In this document: positions 13,204-25,127 of the stretch, piece after piece | Layout: the number at the start of each line of letters is the position of its first letter | Numbering within the stretch: the stretch's first letter is position 1 | Source of the DNA: Panagrolaimus kolymaensis | Lineage: Eukaryota > Nematoda > Chromadorea > Rhabditida > Panagrolaimidae | DNA: 64,000 nucleotides | NCBI GenBank assembly: GCA_028622995.1 | Contig: JAJQJQ010000004.1 | Coordinates: 9,362,001 to 9,426,000 of the forward strand | Reading direction: 5' to 3' | Made by a program: the position numbers and the translations under genes | The notes under the pieces: generated by a model | The model's input: only the letters and a program-made list of their open reading frames with translations | Told to the model about the DNA's origin: nothing | Databases searched by the model: none

Positions 13204-14595
13204 TTAACTTTGAACGTGATTGCTTGTAAAAAAGCCATTCTTGGAATGACGGCTAATATTTTCATTCGATCGAGTTATTGCTTTATAATAAAGTGAAGCC
13301 ATTAAAGTGATATTAATTAAAAATAATGTGTTTCCATATGGTCCAATGAATTCAATTGGTTCGATTTGAGTTACCTGAAACAAAAAAATATAAGACAGTT
13401 TTTAAAAAATGGGCTGAACTAAGAATTAATTCACTCCTGAAAAAAACAATTTACAGTTAAATATCTCACTAAATTAATAAATCTGATACGAATAAGCTCA
13501 GTTTATTTTTTTGAAGATGTAAAATCAAATTATTTCAAACACGCAGTTTTTTTTAAACCTTTTTTAAGCTTTACGCAAAACCAAAAACTATGTTCAAATG
13601 AGTTCAAGAAATTTTTGTTTCATACTTTATAGTTTGAATTAGAAAAATAATTTTTATATCAAAATTCTAATCTGTTTAAAGATGACCTTTATTCCTCAGT
13701 TTTATTTCCAAATTATGTATCGCAATACTACAGTTTTTTTGAGAAAAAAATAACAATCGAGTGTCGTAAAAAAGTTTTTTTTAGTAAAAATTCTTTTTTT
13801 ATGTCTTGCAGTTTATTTTAACATGGCGATTACACAAGCGCAGTTTATATTAAACTTTTCTCCTAATAAAAAAAAGCTTCTTACAGTTAAAAATATTTGG
13901 GCCATAATAAATGGAATTAATTCAATCCCTGTAGTGGCCATAATAATATAAAGCATAGTTTTATTTAATCTTTGAGTGTGAATATTATTTCCTTTGACTT
14001 TAAATTTAATTAAAATCGCCAAAAATATTCAGGCGCAAAAATTTATGAAAGTAAAACAAAATTTTGTAATAATTTTGTAGGGACTTGTTACGGATAAAAG
14101 ACAACCCATAAATCTGCAATTCGTAGTTGGCTCATTTGGAATTGCTTGAATAAAATTATTTACATGAAAAATAATAAATAATAAAATTGAGATACTTGAA
14201 ATATTTATAATTGCAAAAATAAATTTTCCTCGTTGACCAAAGTTATTTAAAGAAAATAACAAAATTAAGCAACGATCGATCGCCAAAAATAATTCCGTTA
14301 TTGGACTCACATTTAAAAGCAGCCATTGAGGAATTGCAAGAAAATATAAAATTTTAGAATTATAAATATTTGTTTCAAATCTCCAAAAAATAAAAATATA
14401 TCCATAAAATATGGAAGAAGTAACTCCAACAATTAAAACATATAAATAATAAATAATCAAAGTTGGAGTTAAAATGAATTTTTTAGCTTTGTAAGTTTTT
14501 ATAAATAAAATTGAAATTGAAAAATATAGCAATAAAAGGCATAGCAAAAAACTGATGATATGATAACCAAATGTTAAATAAATCATATATTCCAT
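13204..14595 (-). CDS. Seven-helix chemoreceptor-like GPCR, copy 1, with in-frame TGA
   Basis: Two exons: 14595-13885 and 13374-13204, with clean GTAAG and TTTCAG sites. The reading frame is 293 codons including one TGA at 14031-14029 (codon 189). Hydrophobic segments fit seven helices: TM1 near residues 8-30, TM2 with LIIYYLYVLIVGV, TM3 ending FLAIDRCLILLF (DR motif), TM4 IFAIINISSISI, TM5 KFCFTFINFCA-TGA-IFLAILIKF, TM6 LYIIMATTGIELIPF, and TM7 GPYGNTLFLINITLM in exon 2. It resembles nematode serpentine chemoreceptors, though I cannot assign the class. Without the TGA the protein has a normal length for this group. The paralog at 16091-17624 has the same TGA, and neither copy has any other break. 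Stop readthrough, recoding, or a pseudogene that was duplicated are all possible. Confidence 0.75.
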
Positions 14596-16090
14596 AGAAA
14601 AGCTTGGATATTCTTGGAGCTTTTAGCTAATGTTATTAAATTTAATAAATGCACGTTACCTCGCAGTTTAAAAAAAATTAAAATAATAAAACCTTAAAAC
14701 TAAAAATCGTGGTCCACAGTTTATTTAATAAATATTTATTTAATGAAGCATATCTATAACCTTGAAATCTACAGTTAAATAAGTTATTCGACGAAGAGAC
14801 AGTTAAAATAAGGTTTAAAAAAACTTTGTAAACAACAGTTATTAATAATTAAAAATATCTATGTTTTTCAATGAAGTGAAAAAACTAATTAGCTTTAAGA
14901 CAAATTTGTAAATTACAAAACAAAAAATAAAAAGTTTGTGAAAAACTTGGTTTTATTACTTTTTTTTTAAGTTTACACAAACGTTTGTATTCAATTAAAG
15001 ACAAAAATAAAGAATATTTTAAATGTAAAGTTTAATGAGAATAATTTATTTCTTTTGTTTATCGACGCAAAGTTCCGCATTTTCTTGTATTAAGTTTAAA
15101 TAAACTTTCATGGCAACGCAATTGAAATTAATTAAATAAAAATAACGAAAATTAAGCATAAGACGTTTACATACATACATAAAGAAAAGAATAACATATT
15201 CACATGTATGCGGAACTAATTTAAATTTTTTAAAGGGTTTTTAAATTTATTTTAAACTAAAATTTTAAATATTCATTTTTGTAGGATTTTCTAATTTGCT
15301 TTTATTTTCTTCTTCCACAATGGTCTCATATATTTTTAATAGTTTTTAAAAATGTTTTAACACGCTATGGTTTTTATTTTATTCTTGAAACATCCAAAAC
15401 TTTAATAAATTTTGTTGAAAATAACTGCCATGTTGAGAATTTGACATTCATTTTATCGTTTGCTTGCTTTTGTTTTTCTTTTTAGCTGTCATTTTCATGA
15501 TATATTAATTTTAATGGTTAAAATGTTTTTGTTGTTTGTTTCTTTTGCAGTACCAAACAAGGAAATAAAATTATGCATAAATTAAAAGTACGTAAATGAT
15601 AAAATTATAAAGTATTTTTAGTTGCTGTAATTGTGGCATTGTCATTAACATGAACGTAAATATTTATGCTTATTTGAAAAGCTTTTGTTTGTAATTTTGG
15701 TTTTTCAATTGTGACGCAAAAAAAGAAGAAGTTGTAGTTTAAAATAGGAAAAAATAAAATGTTTTACTTCTCATGGACGTGCCAAAAACTTTTAAATAGC
15801 AACGGTTATTAATTTTTTTAAATTTTATAAAAGAAAATGAATAATAATAATAAAATGAAATTAATCATCCGAATAGCTTCGGAAACTTTTTAGACATGGT
15901 CAGTTATATTCAAATTCTGACGTTTTCAAATAAATTCAGTTTTTTCATTCTAAAAGAAATCTCTCCAATTTTTTTCAAAGACAGTTTTTAAATTTTTTAA
16001 AATGTTTTTTCTTTCTTTTTTTATGAGTTTCTTTATCCGCTTTTTATAGTAAAAAAAACATGAAATATCTCAACAATAAGATTCATTTTT

Positions 16091-17624
16091 TTATTTCCTT
16101 GTAAATTGACTTTGCACTTGATGGCTCGAAATAAAAAAACCATTCTTGGAGCTATTGTTTCTTTCAAATGACCGAGTTATTGCTTTATAATACAAGGATG
16201 CCATTAATGTTATATTAATTATATATAATGTAATCCCATATGGTCCAACTAATTTATTTGGCTCACGTTGGGTTATCTGAAACAATAAAAGGTGAAGATA
16301 GATATTTAGAAAAAAGAAAATTTTTTGGGTTTCTTTTAAATAACAAAATTTTATTTTATTATTTTTCGCGTTTATCTATATGATGATGATACTAGATAAT
16401 ATTTTAATTTTTTCGTTCAACAGCAAAACACAACTGATTTATATTTTCAAAGGTTGGTCTCGACTAATGTTTTCAAATTAACTTTTTAATTTTTCTATGA
16501 TTTCTTTAAATTTCGCTTCAAGGAATGCACGTATTTTTTTTTAAATTCTTCTTGAACAAGTCACATTATCATGTTTGGCTCGTGAAAGCTCTTCAACCAT
16601 ATCCGCTTTTTCAGCTTTTGAAACTTCTATCATTTGGTGAAGATGTTTTATGTATTTTTTCTTAATATTTTTAAAATTTGTCACTTTAATAAAGAAAAAT
16701 AATTAAGACTTTTTTTATACGTGAGAAAATAAAATTTGATTAATTACTCTTACTCATTACATTTTCCTTAATTACGCCCTTTTTTGGAGTTATGCCTGCT
16801 TGCACTTCTCGTGATTAAAATTTTAAAATTAAAATTTACACGTAAGTCGTAATTTTTGCAATTAAGTGCAACCCTACTTGTGAAGCACCTAACTCATTTA
16901 AAAAAATACTTACAGTAGCATATATTTGCGCCATAATAAATGGAATCAATTCAATTCCAGTCGTGGCCATGATAATATAAAGCATAGTTTTATTTAATCT
17001 TTGAGTATGAATATTATTTCCTTTGACTTTAAATTTAATTAAAATCGCCAAAAATATTCAGGCGCAAAAATTTATGAAAGTAAAACAAAATTTTGTAATA
17101 ATTTTATATGGACTTGTTACGGATAAAAGACAACCCATAAATCTGCAATTTGTTGTTGGCTCATTCGGAATTGCTTGAATAAAATTATTTACATGAAAAA
17201 TAATAAATAATAAAATTGAGATACTTAAAATATTTATAATTGCAAAAATAAATTTTCCTCTTGGACCAAAGTTGTTAAAAGAAAATATCAAAATTAAGCA
17301 ACGATCGATCGCCAAAAATAATTCCGTTATTGGACTCACATTTAAAAGAATCCATTGAGGAATTGCAAGAAAATATAATATTTTAGAATTATAAATATTT
17401 GTTTCAAATCTCCAAAAAATAAAAACATATCCATAAAATATGGAAGAAGTAACTCCAACAATTAAAACATATAAATAATAAATAATCAAAGTTGGAGTTA
17501 AAATGAATTTTTTAGCTTTGTAAGTTTTTATAAATAAGATTGAAATTGAAAAATATAACATTAAAAGGCATAGCAAAAATCCAATAATGTGATGGCCAAA
17601 AACAATCAAAATCATAGAATCCAT
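16091..17624 (-). CDS. Seven-helix chemoreceptor-like GPCR, copy 2, with same in-frame TGA
   Basis: Exons 17624-16914 and 16276-16091, 298 codons before the stop, with TGA at 17060-17058, the codon equivalent to that in copy 1. The first about 25 residues differ clearly from copy 1 (DSMILIVFGHHIIGF versus EYMIYLTFGYHIISF). The rest of exon 1 is nearly identical, and exon 2 is moderately diverged (ITQREPNKLVGPYG), ending a little longer in SQFTRK. This mosaic pattern suggests partial gene conversion. The intron (637 bases) has no oriented AAACTG motif, unlike copy 1's intron, and contains a fragment of another coding sequence. Role by family: chemosensation at the membrane of sensory neurons (inferred). 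Confidence 0.73.
16470..16812 (-). pseudogene. Coding-like fragment nested in the GPCR copy 2 intron
   Basis: Minus-strand reading gives EVQAGITPKKGVIKENVM, then after a possible intron (GTAAGAG...TTAAAG, phase 1) TNFKNIKKKYIKHLHQMIEV followed by SKAEKADMVEELSRAKHDN, a charged helical stretch. Further on, AFLEAKFKEIIEKLKS continues in the same frame but after an in-frame TAA. I do not recognise the family. It has no equivalent in copy 1's intron, so it arrived after the duplication or was lost there. It may be a decayed gene fragment or a small nested gene whose last exon I cannot place. Confidence 0.35.
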
Positions 17625-20600
17625 TAAAAAAAATATTGATCACTTCGATACTGTATTTTTTTCTTCAGTAAAACATAATTTTAGCCAGCTGGCGTCGTCG
17701 TTACTGTGCAGCTTTAAAAGAAAGAAAAAAAATTAGTATCCAATTTATTAAAAGATAAATAATTATTTTTGCTATATTTCTTTATTTTACAGAACCATAT
17801 AAAACGCGTACTTTTATTTAAAAATCTCTCCAATTAAAAGTGAGTCAGAGAAAAAAAAATTTAAAAGCAAAGATTCAATTGAACAATTTACAATATTAGA
17901 AAAATATTTATTTAATTATGATTCTCAGCTACTATCATGCCAGCAATTATTTATAAAAAAAGACAGTTAAAACAAAGCAAATATTAAAAAACAATTTTAA
18001 AAAAAATAAAAGATCTGTGTTATGATATTAATAATTAAAAATATTTATGTTTTTCACTGAAGTGAAAAAACTTGATTAATTTTTATATTAACTTTTTAAT
18101 TAAAAAAAATAATATAATTAAAGTAAGATTTCTCGGAAAAATATGTTTTACAATATTTTAATTATAATTTTGATTATTAGTTTTAAGAAAGAAAAAAATT
18201 AAAGTACGATACTTTATTTAATTTTTTGCTCATTGATGCACAGTTTTTTTTTATAACTTAACTTGTATCTTAGAGAAAACTTTAATAGTTTTATATAATT
18301 AAAATTAATTAAAAAATGCACGAGGCCGCCATGTGTCCATGTGTTATCCTTGCTAGCAATACAAGAAAGAGAAAGAAAGATAATTATGTACAGCACACAA
18401 AAGAGAGTAGTTTAAATGGAATTCAATTTATTCGACGAAATTACAAGCAAGCTTATATAGGAAATATGAGTTTCATTTATGTACATGCCAATATTCTGCT
18501 AATCATTTTTTTAAACTACACAAAATAATTTTTGGACTATCAAATGATACTGTAATAAAGAAAAATAAATTAATAGCATACGTGTAAAAAGATTTTTTTG
18601 TTTGAAAATAAAACTTAAATGATTTTTTTGATATTTTATAAAAAACTGTAATAGATTATTTTATAATCGAAAAAACTGAGAATTGTATTAATAATGCTTT
18701 AGTACCAAAATCAAATTAAACAAAGCTTCCCAAAATTATTGAAAATTAAAAAAGAAAAGTTATAATTTCCACATTCGATTTGCAATTTTGTAGAATTATT
18801 ATTAATTTTTACTTTATTTTTTTAAAAGTTAATTTTAAACTGAAATCTTGAATAATGATTTTTATAAAATTTTCAAATTTGCTTCTTATTTTTCTTCGAC
18901 ATGGTCTCTTATATTTTTTTTTTGTTTTTGAAAACTGTTAATGAACTTAATTAATTTATTTTGATTTTAACTGAAACACTTGAATGTGTAATAAATTCTG
19001 TAGAAGAAGAAAAAACTGCAAAAGAGGTTGATACTCGGTTCATCATAGTTTTTTTTGTTTTTTATTCTTGTGGCTGTCATTAACATACATAAATATTTAT
19101 TATTTTTAATATTTTAGGAAGTTTTTTTGTTGTTTGTCACTCTTTTCTTTTTAGACAAACAAACGAGGAAATAAATTTATGTAATTATTAAAATTACAAA
19201 CTAAGGATTTAAATTGTGGAAGGATGTGACATTAATATTCATGAAAAAGCTTTTTGTCGTAAATAACAATTTCTAAATAATAATAAATTTAACACCTTTT
19301 GAGAAACTGTAGAATATCGTTTTTTTCAGGCAATGTAATAGTTAATAAAAAAATAAAACTGCAGTTTTTAAAATTAATGGGATTTTCATTTAACTGGCAT
19401 CCTTTCATTTTTTTCATAACAAAAATATAATTTATATTTTAGCTGTGTAATTTTTTCTCTGTATCGCACACAGAAAATATAATTAACATTAATAACTGTC
19501 ATTCTGGTTAAGGTCTTTTTACCTTTTTATCACTATTTTTAAAATGAGCACTAGAAATAATAACAGTTATATGTAACATAAGTAAAAAGTTTTTGAACAC
19601 AATTATGTTTTAAACCCTTTTCACTAATTTTCAAAGAAGTTAGCTTAAACTTAATAGAAAAGCGAACATCAAATTTTATTATCCTTTTCCAGTCTCATTG
19701 TCTCTAACTTGTGATCTTCCAAAAAAGTAATTAACTGTCTCTGGCAAATGGGTAAGGCTGTCAAAAAAATTGAGGATAATAAAAATTTCGTTAAATTTTT
19801 TTTTTGCTAAACGTTTTTTGTTTATTCCAAAAACAAAAAAAAAACAATTTAAATTTCTCCCATTATTTTTTCACTGTCACGTTCGTCGTTCAAAGTTAAT
19901 TTTTTTTTATTTGAAAAATGGGATGTATGCATGGTTGACTAACTGACGACTCGTCTGTTGGCGTCAGGCAAAATGACGACGATGAATGACGATTAATCTT
20001 TAGGGATTTACTTTTTTGTCTTTGCTTTTTTTGGTAAACTTTTATGCTTGGGCTAAAAATGTTTCTGAGGCATCCATGTATCGTGATAAAAAAAACTTTA
20101 AAACTTTTTTATTGTCGTTTTTTGGCATTGAGAAGAATGTTTACGTTAAAAATAAAACAATTTTATTTATAAATAGAATTTCAATGAAATAAAAAAAAAC
20201 TCACTACTATAAACGGAAGATGTGAATGCCGCCGCCATTGTGACCTCCCACAAAAAAAAAGAAATTTAAATTGTTTCTGCTTTTTTTTTATTTTTCTTAA
20301 AAAAAAGTCAAAGTTTTTCTTTTCTTTTTTTAACTTTTTACTTTGAGTTTTCTGTTGTTGTTTTTCCGACTAAAATAAAATAAAATGTTTCATGTTTCAT
20401 CTTCGCCATTTTCTTTTCTTGAGAAAAAAAAGTTATGTTAGCTCTCTTTTTTCCTTATTTATTTTTCATTGCCTTTGTAGTTGCCATCTATTTTTTGACA
20501 TTTAAAAATAAATAAAAAGATTTAAGAAGAAAACTTTTTTTTTTTACTTTTTTAAGTTTTACTTTTATTAGAAATATTTAAAAGGAATGGAATTAAACTG

Positions 20601-23494
20601 TGGGCATTTATTTTTTTCCTGAAAATATTATTAAAAACTGCATTAAATTAATTTTAAATTTGCGTTTTTTATGATATTTTTGGGCATTTTTCCTATATAA
20701 AAAACTGTTTACCATCTTCATGGACCTTTAGCATATTTGCTTTACCACTGAGCTTTTTATATTTAAATGGAGTTACGCCATTTCTATTTCATTTTTTAAA
20801 TACAATAATGCTAATTTTAATTATGTTAAAGAAAAAACTGTCCAGCATTTAATTTTTGACCCCATTGCGATATATTCAAATAAGTTATTAACTGCTTAAC
20901 AATTTTTTTGTCGGACTTTTTCTCCATAATTAACAACAAAAAACTGCAATAATTTTTTTATTCTTTAGAAAATAAATATCAAATATATTTTTCCAACATT
21001 TTTAAACTGGCAATAAAAAGAATAGCATTTAGCTAATCTTCTTTATTTTCGGTGTTTATATTTTCGGTATGCTCATCCTCTTTGAAGGATAAATATTTTT
21101 TAATTATTAAAATAACTGTTATACGAACAACTATTGTTCATTGGTATTCTTTTATAATTTAACTGTTAACAACTTTATTTGGCATATAAAATTAAATAGT
21201 ACCAAATAACTCCATTTGATAAAAACTGAGTTTGAACTATACTATTATATTTTGGATCGTTTTGCAAACACTTATTTTAACTCTCTTTCCCATACGCTTC
21301 AAAAAAAACATTAAAGTATAAAACTGTAGGAAGTATTTTTTTGTGGAAATATTTAAACGAGCTTTTAAATAAATATTTTAAATTGTCAGGAAATAATGGC
21401 GCTGGAAAAAAAGGAAAAAAAGAAAAAAAATTTTATGTTTATATCAAAGAAATTATCATATAACTCTCTTTTTTTCAGAATTATTGTAATAAAATAATTA
21501 ACTGAGTTTTATTCGTTAAGTTGGTAAACGCGAGAGAAAGTTTGATATTATAAACTGTTCAAATGATCCGTAAAATAAACTTTTTTTTTATTTACAAAAC
21601 TGGAACATTTTATGTATGCTTGTTGAGATATTATTTTTTAATACTAAAATTCTTAAAACTGTCTTATAATAATTTTTTTTAATTTTTTTTTGTCAAAACT
21701 GTATTTTGGTGTTGTTGAATCGACATAGGCAAAGAAAACTGGTACTAAAATGATTTTATAATATTTTATAACTGACTAATTTGATATCCTTCCTGGCTGC
21801 ATGATATATTAATGAATCATTAACCTCGTCATTTTTTGCATTCATTGTCTGAGCTTCTTTTTTTAATACAAAAAAAAATTACAATGAAAAGACAAAAACG
21901 AGAAAGAAGACGGAAGAAGCCTTTGGATGATAATTTTTTATCACGTCAATAAGAAAAAAAACTGAGTTTAACATAGGCTTTATGATCGTACTTTGAATTT
22001 CATACAATTCAAAAAAAAAAAGAGAAGCTAATTTAAAAAAAAATAAGAATCCTCTGAATATATTTATTTTTTTTCTTTCAAAAAGGATTTCTCTCTTTTT
22101 AATCCTTTTCCTTTTTTCCTTTTTGCAACAAAAAAAAGCTAAAGAAAAGAAATATGAAGTTAAGATTAATGTCCCATATTTAGAGATTTTTTATATTATC
22201 CCTAGCTTTTGTGGTGCCATTTATCAATTTTTACCTTTCATTTTTTTTTCAGTGACATTTAAAATTATCAAATATAAAGTAATAAAAGGCCATAATTTGA
22301 AAAAAAATAAAAAGAAGATGCTTCCATGGAAGCAATGCAAGCAACTTCTTCTTCCTTATTTCCATTTTTTCTTTATTTCTCAATAATTTTATCTTTTTTA
22401 CATAATTTTTTTTTTATTTTTGCTTCCTTCCTTCCTCTTTTTTTTTTATTTGCTTGAGTCTTCAACCTTCAAAGGAAAAAAAATACGTAGAAAAAGCAAA
22501 AAAGGGCTTGGCTTAAATAAAATATTTTTTTTAAAAATGCAAATTACTTTCTCACACTTTTTTTACACATCTTTTTCGAAAAACTGATTACCGCTTGGTT
22601 GTCCATGTTTTTTTTTAATTTTATTCGTAAAAAACTAAAAATAAGATTTCTAAATGGACTTATCTTGTGATTTTTAGAAACTGCGACATAATTTATTCGG
22701 TCTAAGTTTTTTTTACTTTTTACACATTTTCTTACGGAAAAAGCTTATTACCGGCTTCTCGTAGTAAACATTTGAAGAAAAAAGATTTGTTCTTTAAAAG
22801 ACCAATCTTGTGATTTTTATAAACTAAATTATTTATTATTTATTATTTATTTAAAATGTTTTCGTCAGAATATGCATTTTTCTGGATTTATTTTTCTCTG
22901 GATTTTAAGAAAGAATAAATAAATAAGGCTTTGGATGGAGTCACGTGAAGTTTTTTTGACATTAATTTAAAAGAAGGAGAAAATAAACTGGATAAAATGG
23001 TAAATAATCATTTTAAAAAAATTTCTACAACAGTCGTTTAGTTTTACATTTTTTTAAAACTGCCTTTGTTCGCTTTTGGCTTTTATAAAACAATAAAAAC
23101 TGATTAAAATTAACAATTTCGGGAAATAGTTCAGAACTCATTGGGGTTGAAAAATAACAACTGGAGGCAAGAAATAATAACTGCTATTCATTTAAGCTTT
23201 TTTAACGAATTTTATTATAAACTGTATAATGGAAGGATTCTTCTTTTAAATTTTTTGCAAGTATTCATATTTAATTTTTTCTCGGCTTAACTTTCGCCGT
23301 TTTTTGTTTGTTTGAATAACTGAAGAACGTTAATAAAATCAGATAGGCTGTTAAGATTTTGATGGTAATAAAAACTGATATTAATTTTGCTATCAAGCAA
23401 TAAGAAAAAACTGGGCCAATTGATTTCACTTTTTCGAAATTGCTAAAATAATTTTTACGCTCCAAAAATCTTCTTTTTTTTCTCTCATGCTAAG

Positions 23495-23777
23495 CAGGCC
23501 TCTTCCACGGGCCGGGTTTTGCCGGCCTGGCCCGGCCCGGCCCGTCTTGATTTCGGCCCGGCCCGGCCTGCGGCCCTTTTGGTTTAGGCCCGGCCCGGGC
23601 CGGGCCGCGGGCCGGCCCGTCAATTTTTTTTTTGCCTTGGTATTCCCTTTGATTTTTTTTCTTTTTTTAGAAAATGGTCGGCCTCGGCCCGGCCTGGCCC
23701 GTCCAAAAGTCGGCCCGGCCCGGCCCGCGGGCCAGGCCGGGCCGGGCCGGGCTGGACGGGCCGAAGGAAGAGGCCTG
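23495..23777. mobile_element. Non-autonomous hAT-like MITE B (GGCCCG-filled)
   Basis: A 283-base GC-rich foldback element in otherwise AT-rich DNA. Termini are CAGGCCTCTTCC and its exact complement. It is flanked by perfect 8-bp duplications ATGCTAAG at 23487-23494 and 23778-23785. The interior is GGCCCG/CGGGCC simple repeat in opposing arms around a T-rich centre. It has no transposase. The 8-bp duplication and CAGG ends point to the hAT superfamily. Long open frames on both strands here are artefacts of the stop-free GC repeat. Confidence 0.85.
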
Positions 23778-25110
23778 ATGCTAAGTGAAAATTTTACGTT
23801 CATAGAATTAAAACTGAGAATTAATAAAAAAAAAAGCTGTAAATCTTCCATTTGAAATTTAAAAGCTTTTTTCTTAGTATTTCAAAAAATTGGCGGCGAT
23901 TAAAGGTTAAGCAAAAAGTATTATATTTTTTTGCAAAAAGCCTTGAGATAATCCTGTTTTTAGTTCTTGGAAAATATTTCTCTCACGTTTTATGTTTTGA
24001 TAGAAAACTGTCATTTTGAATATTTGGTGGAAAGAAAGAAAAAAACTTTTTTTAGCGAAACTGCAAAAAAAATATAGCTCCTTTTATTATTTTTTATGTT
24101 TTTTCAAAACTTTTGCTCATCATTTTTAGCTTTGGTTATTTCTTTTTTTTAACTGAGGAGCTTTTCAACTATTCGGAAAAATTAAAAATTTTCAACCTAT
24201 TTTAAGTAAAAAAATATTATCTGTATTTAGTTTGTGGGACATTAAAAAATGACTTTGATTAGCTTTTTATTTAGTCCAGTTGTACTCAAATTTAAAGCAA
24301 GACTATTATCTTTCCAATAGCAAAGTTGTGGCTCGACTGTTATCTCTCCTCAATTTTTTTAAACTGTTGTGTAGCATTTGAGGTGGATACTGGGCGCATT
24401 TTATTTCTTTTAATTTAACTGTATGCTTCGTTAGCTGTGGTATTTTAAAAATAATGAGTGTTAAAGCATTCATTGATATTATTAATATTTTATAAGGAAA
24501 TTTGTAACTGTATTTGTTTTCATGAACCGGCTTTTTTATGTTTATTCTATTTTTTTGTAAAGCATTAAATATTATAATTTTAAAAAGTCAAAACCGCTTT
24601 TCTTTATGTTTTCCTTTCTTTCAAATTTGTGCATCTTACATCACAAAGGAAATTTTAGTAAGCTCATAAAAAACTTTTTCTTTGTCAATTTTTTTTATGT
24701 ATTATTCTAATATATCTTTTTTTATTTTTTATCTTCTCGATTTAAACTGGAGGGGTGTTTGAGGGAAGTTTGTCATCTATGCATTTCTGACATAAATGAA
24801 TTTTAGGGTGATTGGAACTCGCTTTCCAAACTCTTTTTTCCCCACAGAATTTAAACTGATTAATTAACTTTTGCCATAGAAAACTGAAATGTTTTTTGCT
24901 TTTTTGTTTGTTAAAAACTGATTTCCAGGGAGATTGGTTAAATTTTAAAAAATACATTTTAATTGTTTTTATATTGCAAAATTTCGTGCAAAAAAAAATA
25001 TTTAACTGTCTTTTTCCTTTTTTGCATTGTCCAACGCGATTTTTTTAAAAATTATTTTAACTGTGCCGATTCTTTCAATGCCATTTTTTAGTAACCACAT
25101 TTTGAAATTT

Positions 25111-25116
25111 TTACAG
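25111..25116 (+). promoter_or_regulatory. Probable trans-splice acceptor of PB1 paralog 3
   Basis: TTACAG lies 11 bases before the start codon, with T-rich sequence upstream and no exon before it, as for a nematode spliced-leader acceptor. Confidence 0.5.
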
Positions 25117-25127
25117 TAATAAAAAAA

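Larger units (their letters stand above)
5979..14850 (-). repeat. Oriented AAACTG motif domain 2 (-)
   Basis: The same motif in opposite orientation, seen as CAGTTT(T/A) on the plus strand. Between 10081 and 11081 I count about a dozen CAGTTT and no AAACTG. The domain covers PB1 paralog 2 and chemoreceptor copy 1, both minus-strand genes. It becomes sparse from about 15 to 18.2 kb, with copies near 15938, 15981, 17944 and 18240. Confidence 0.75.
12800..18950. repeat. Tandem segmental duplication carrying two chemoreceptor genes
   Basis: Two direct copies of roughly 3 kb, about 12.8-15.7 kb and 15.7-18.95 kb. Matching landmarks: TTGTGACGCAAAAAAA near 12811 and 15711; the receptor exons; TATTAATAATTAAAAATAT near 14841 and 18031; and ATGGTCTC(A/T)TATAT near 15320 and 18900. 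Exons are highly similar, while introns and flanks have diverged strongly. Confidence 0.7.
18400..25127. other. Gene-poor region upstream of PB1 paralog 3
   Basis: No exon recognised apart from short chance frames. It is AT-rich with many A/T runs and dense plus-oriented AAACTG motifs from about 18646 onward, and contains hAT-like element B at 23495-23777. It could be a long 5' region or outron of the gene at 25128, or intergenic DNA. Confidence 0.5.

Noticed and set aside
23426..23855. Long open frames on both strands rich in Gly, Arg, Pro, Ala
   Set aside because: They fall inside hAT-like element B; the GC simple repeat simply lacks stop codons in several frames.
24742..24957. Minus-strand frame ending with CQKCIDDKLPSNTPPV
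   Set aside because: Contains the AAACTG motif several times inside, lacks splice partners and lies in a plus-oriented domain; probably chance.
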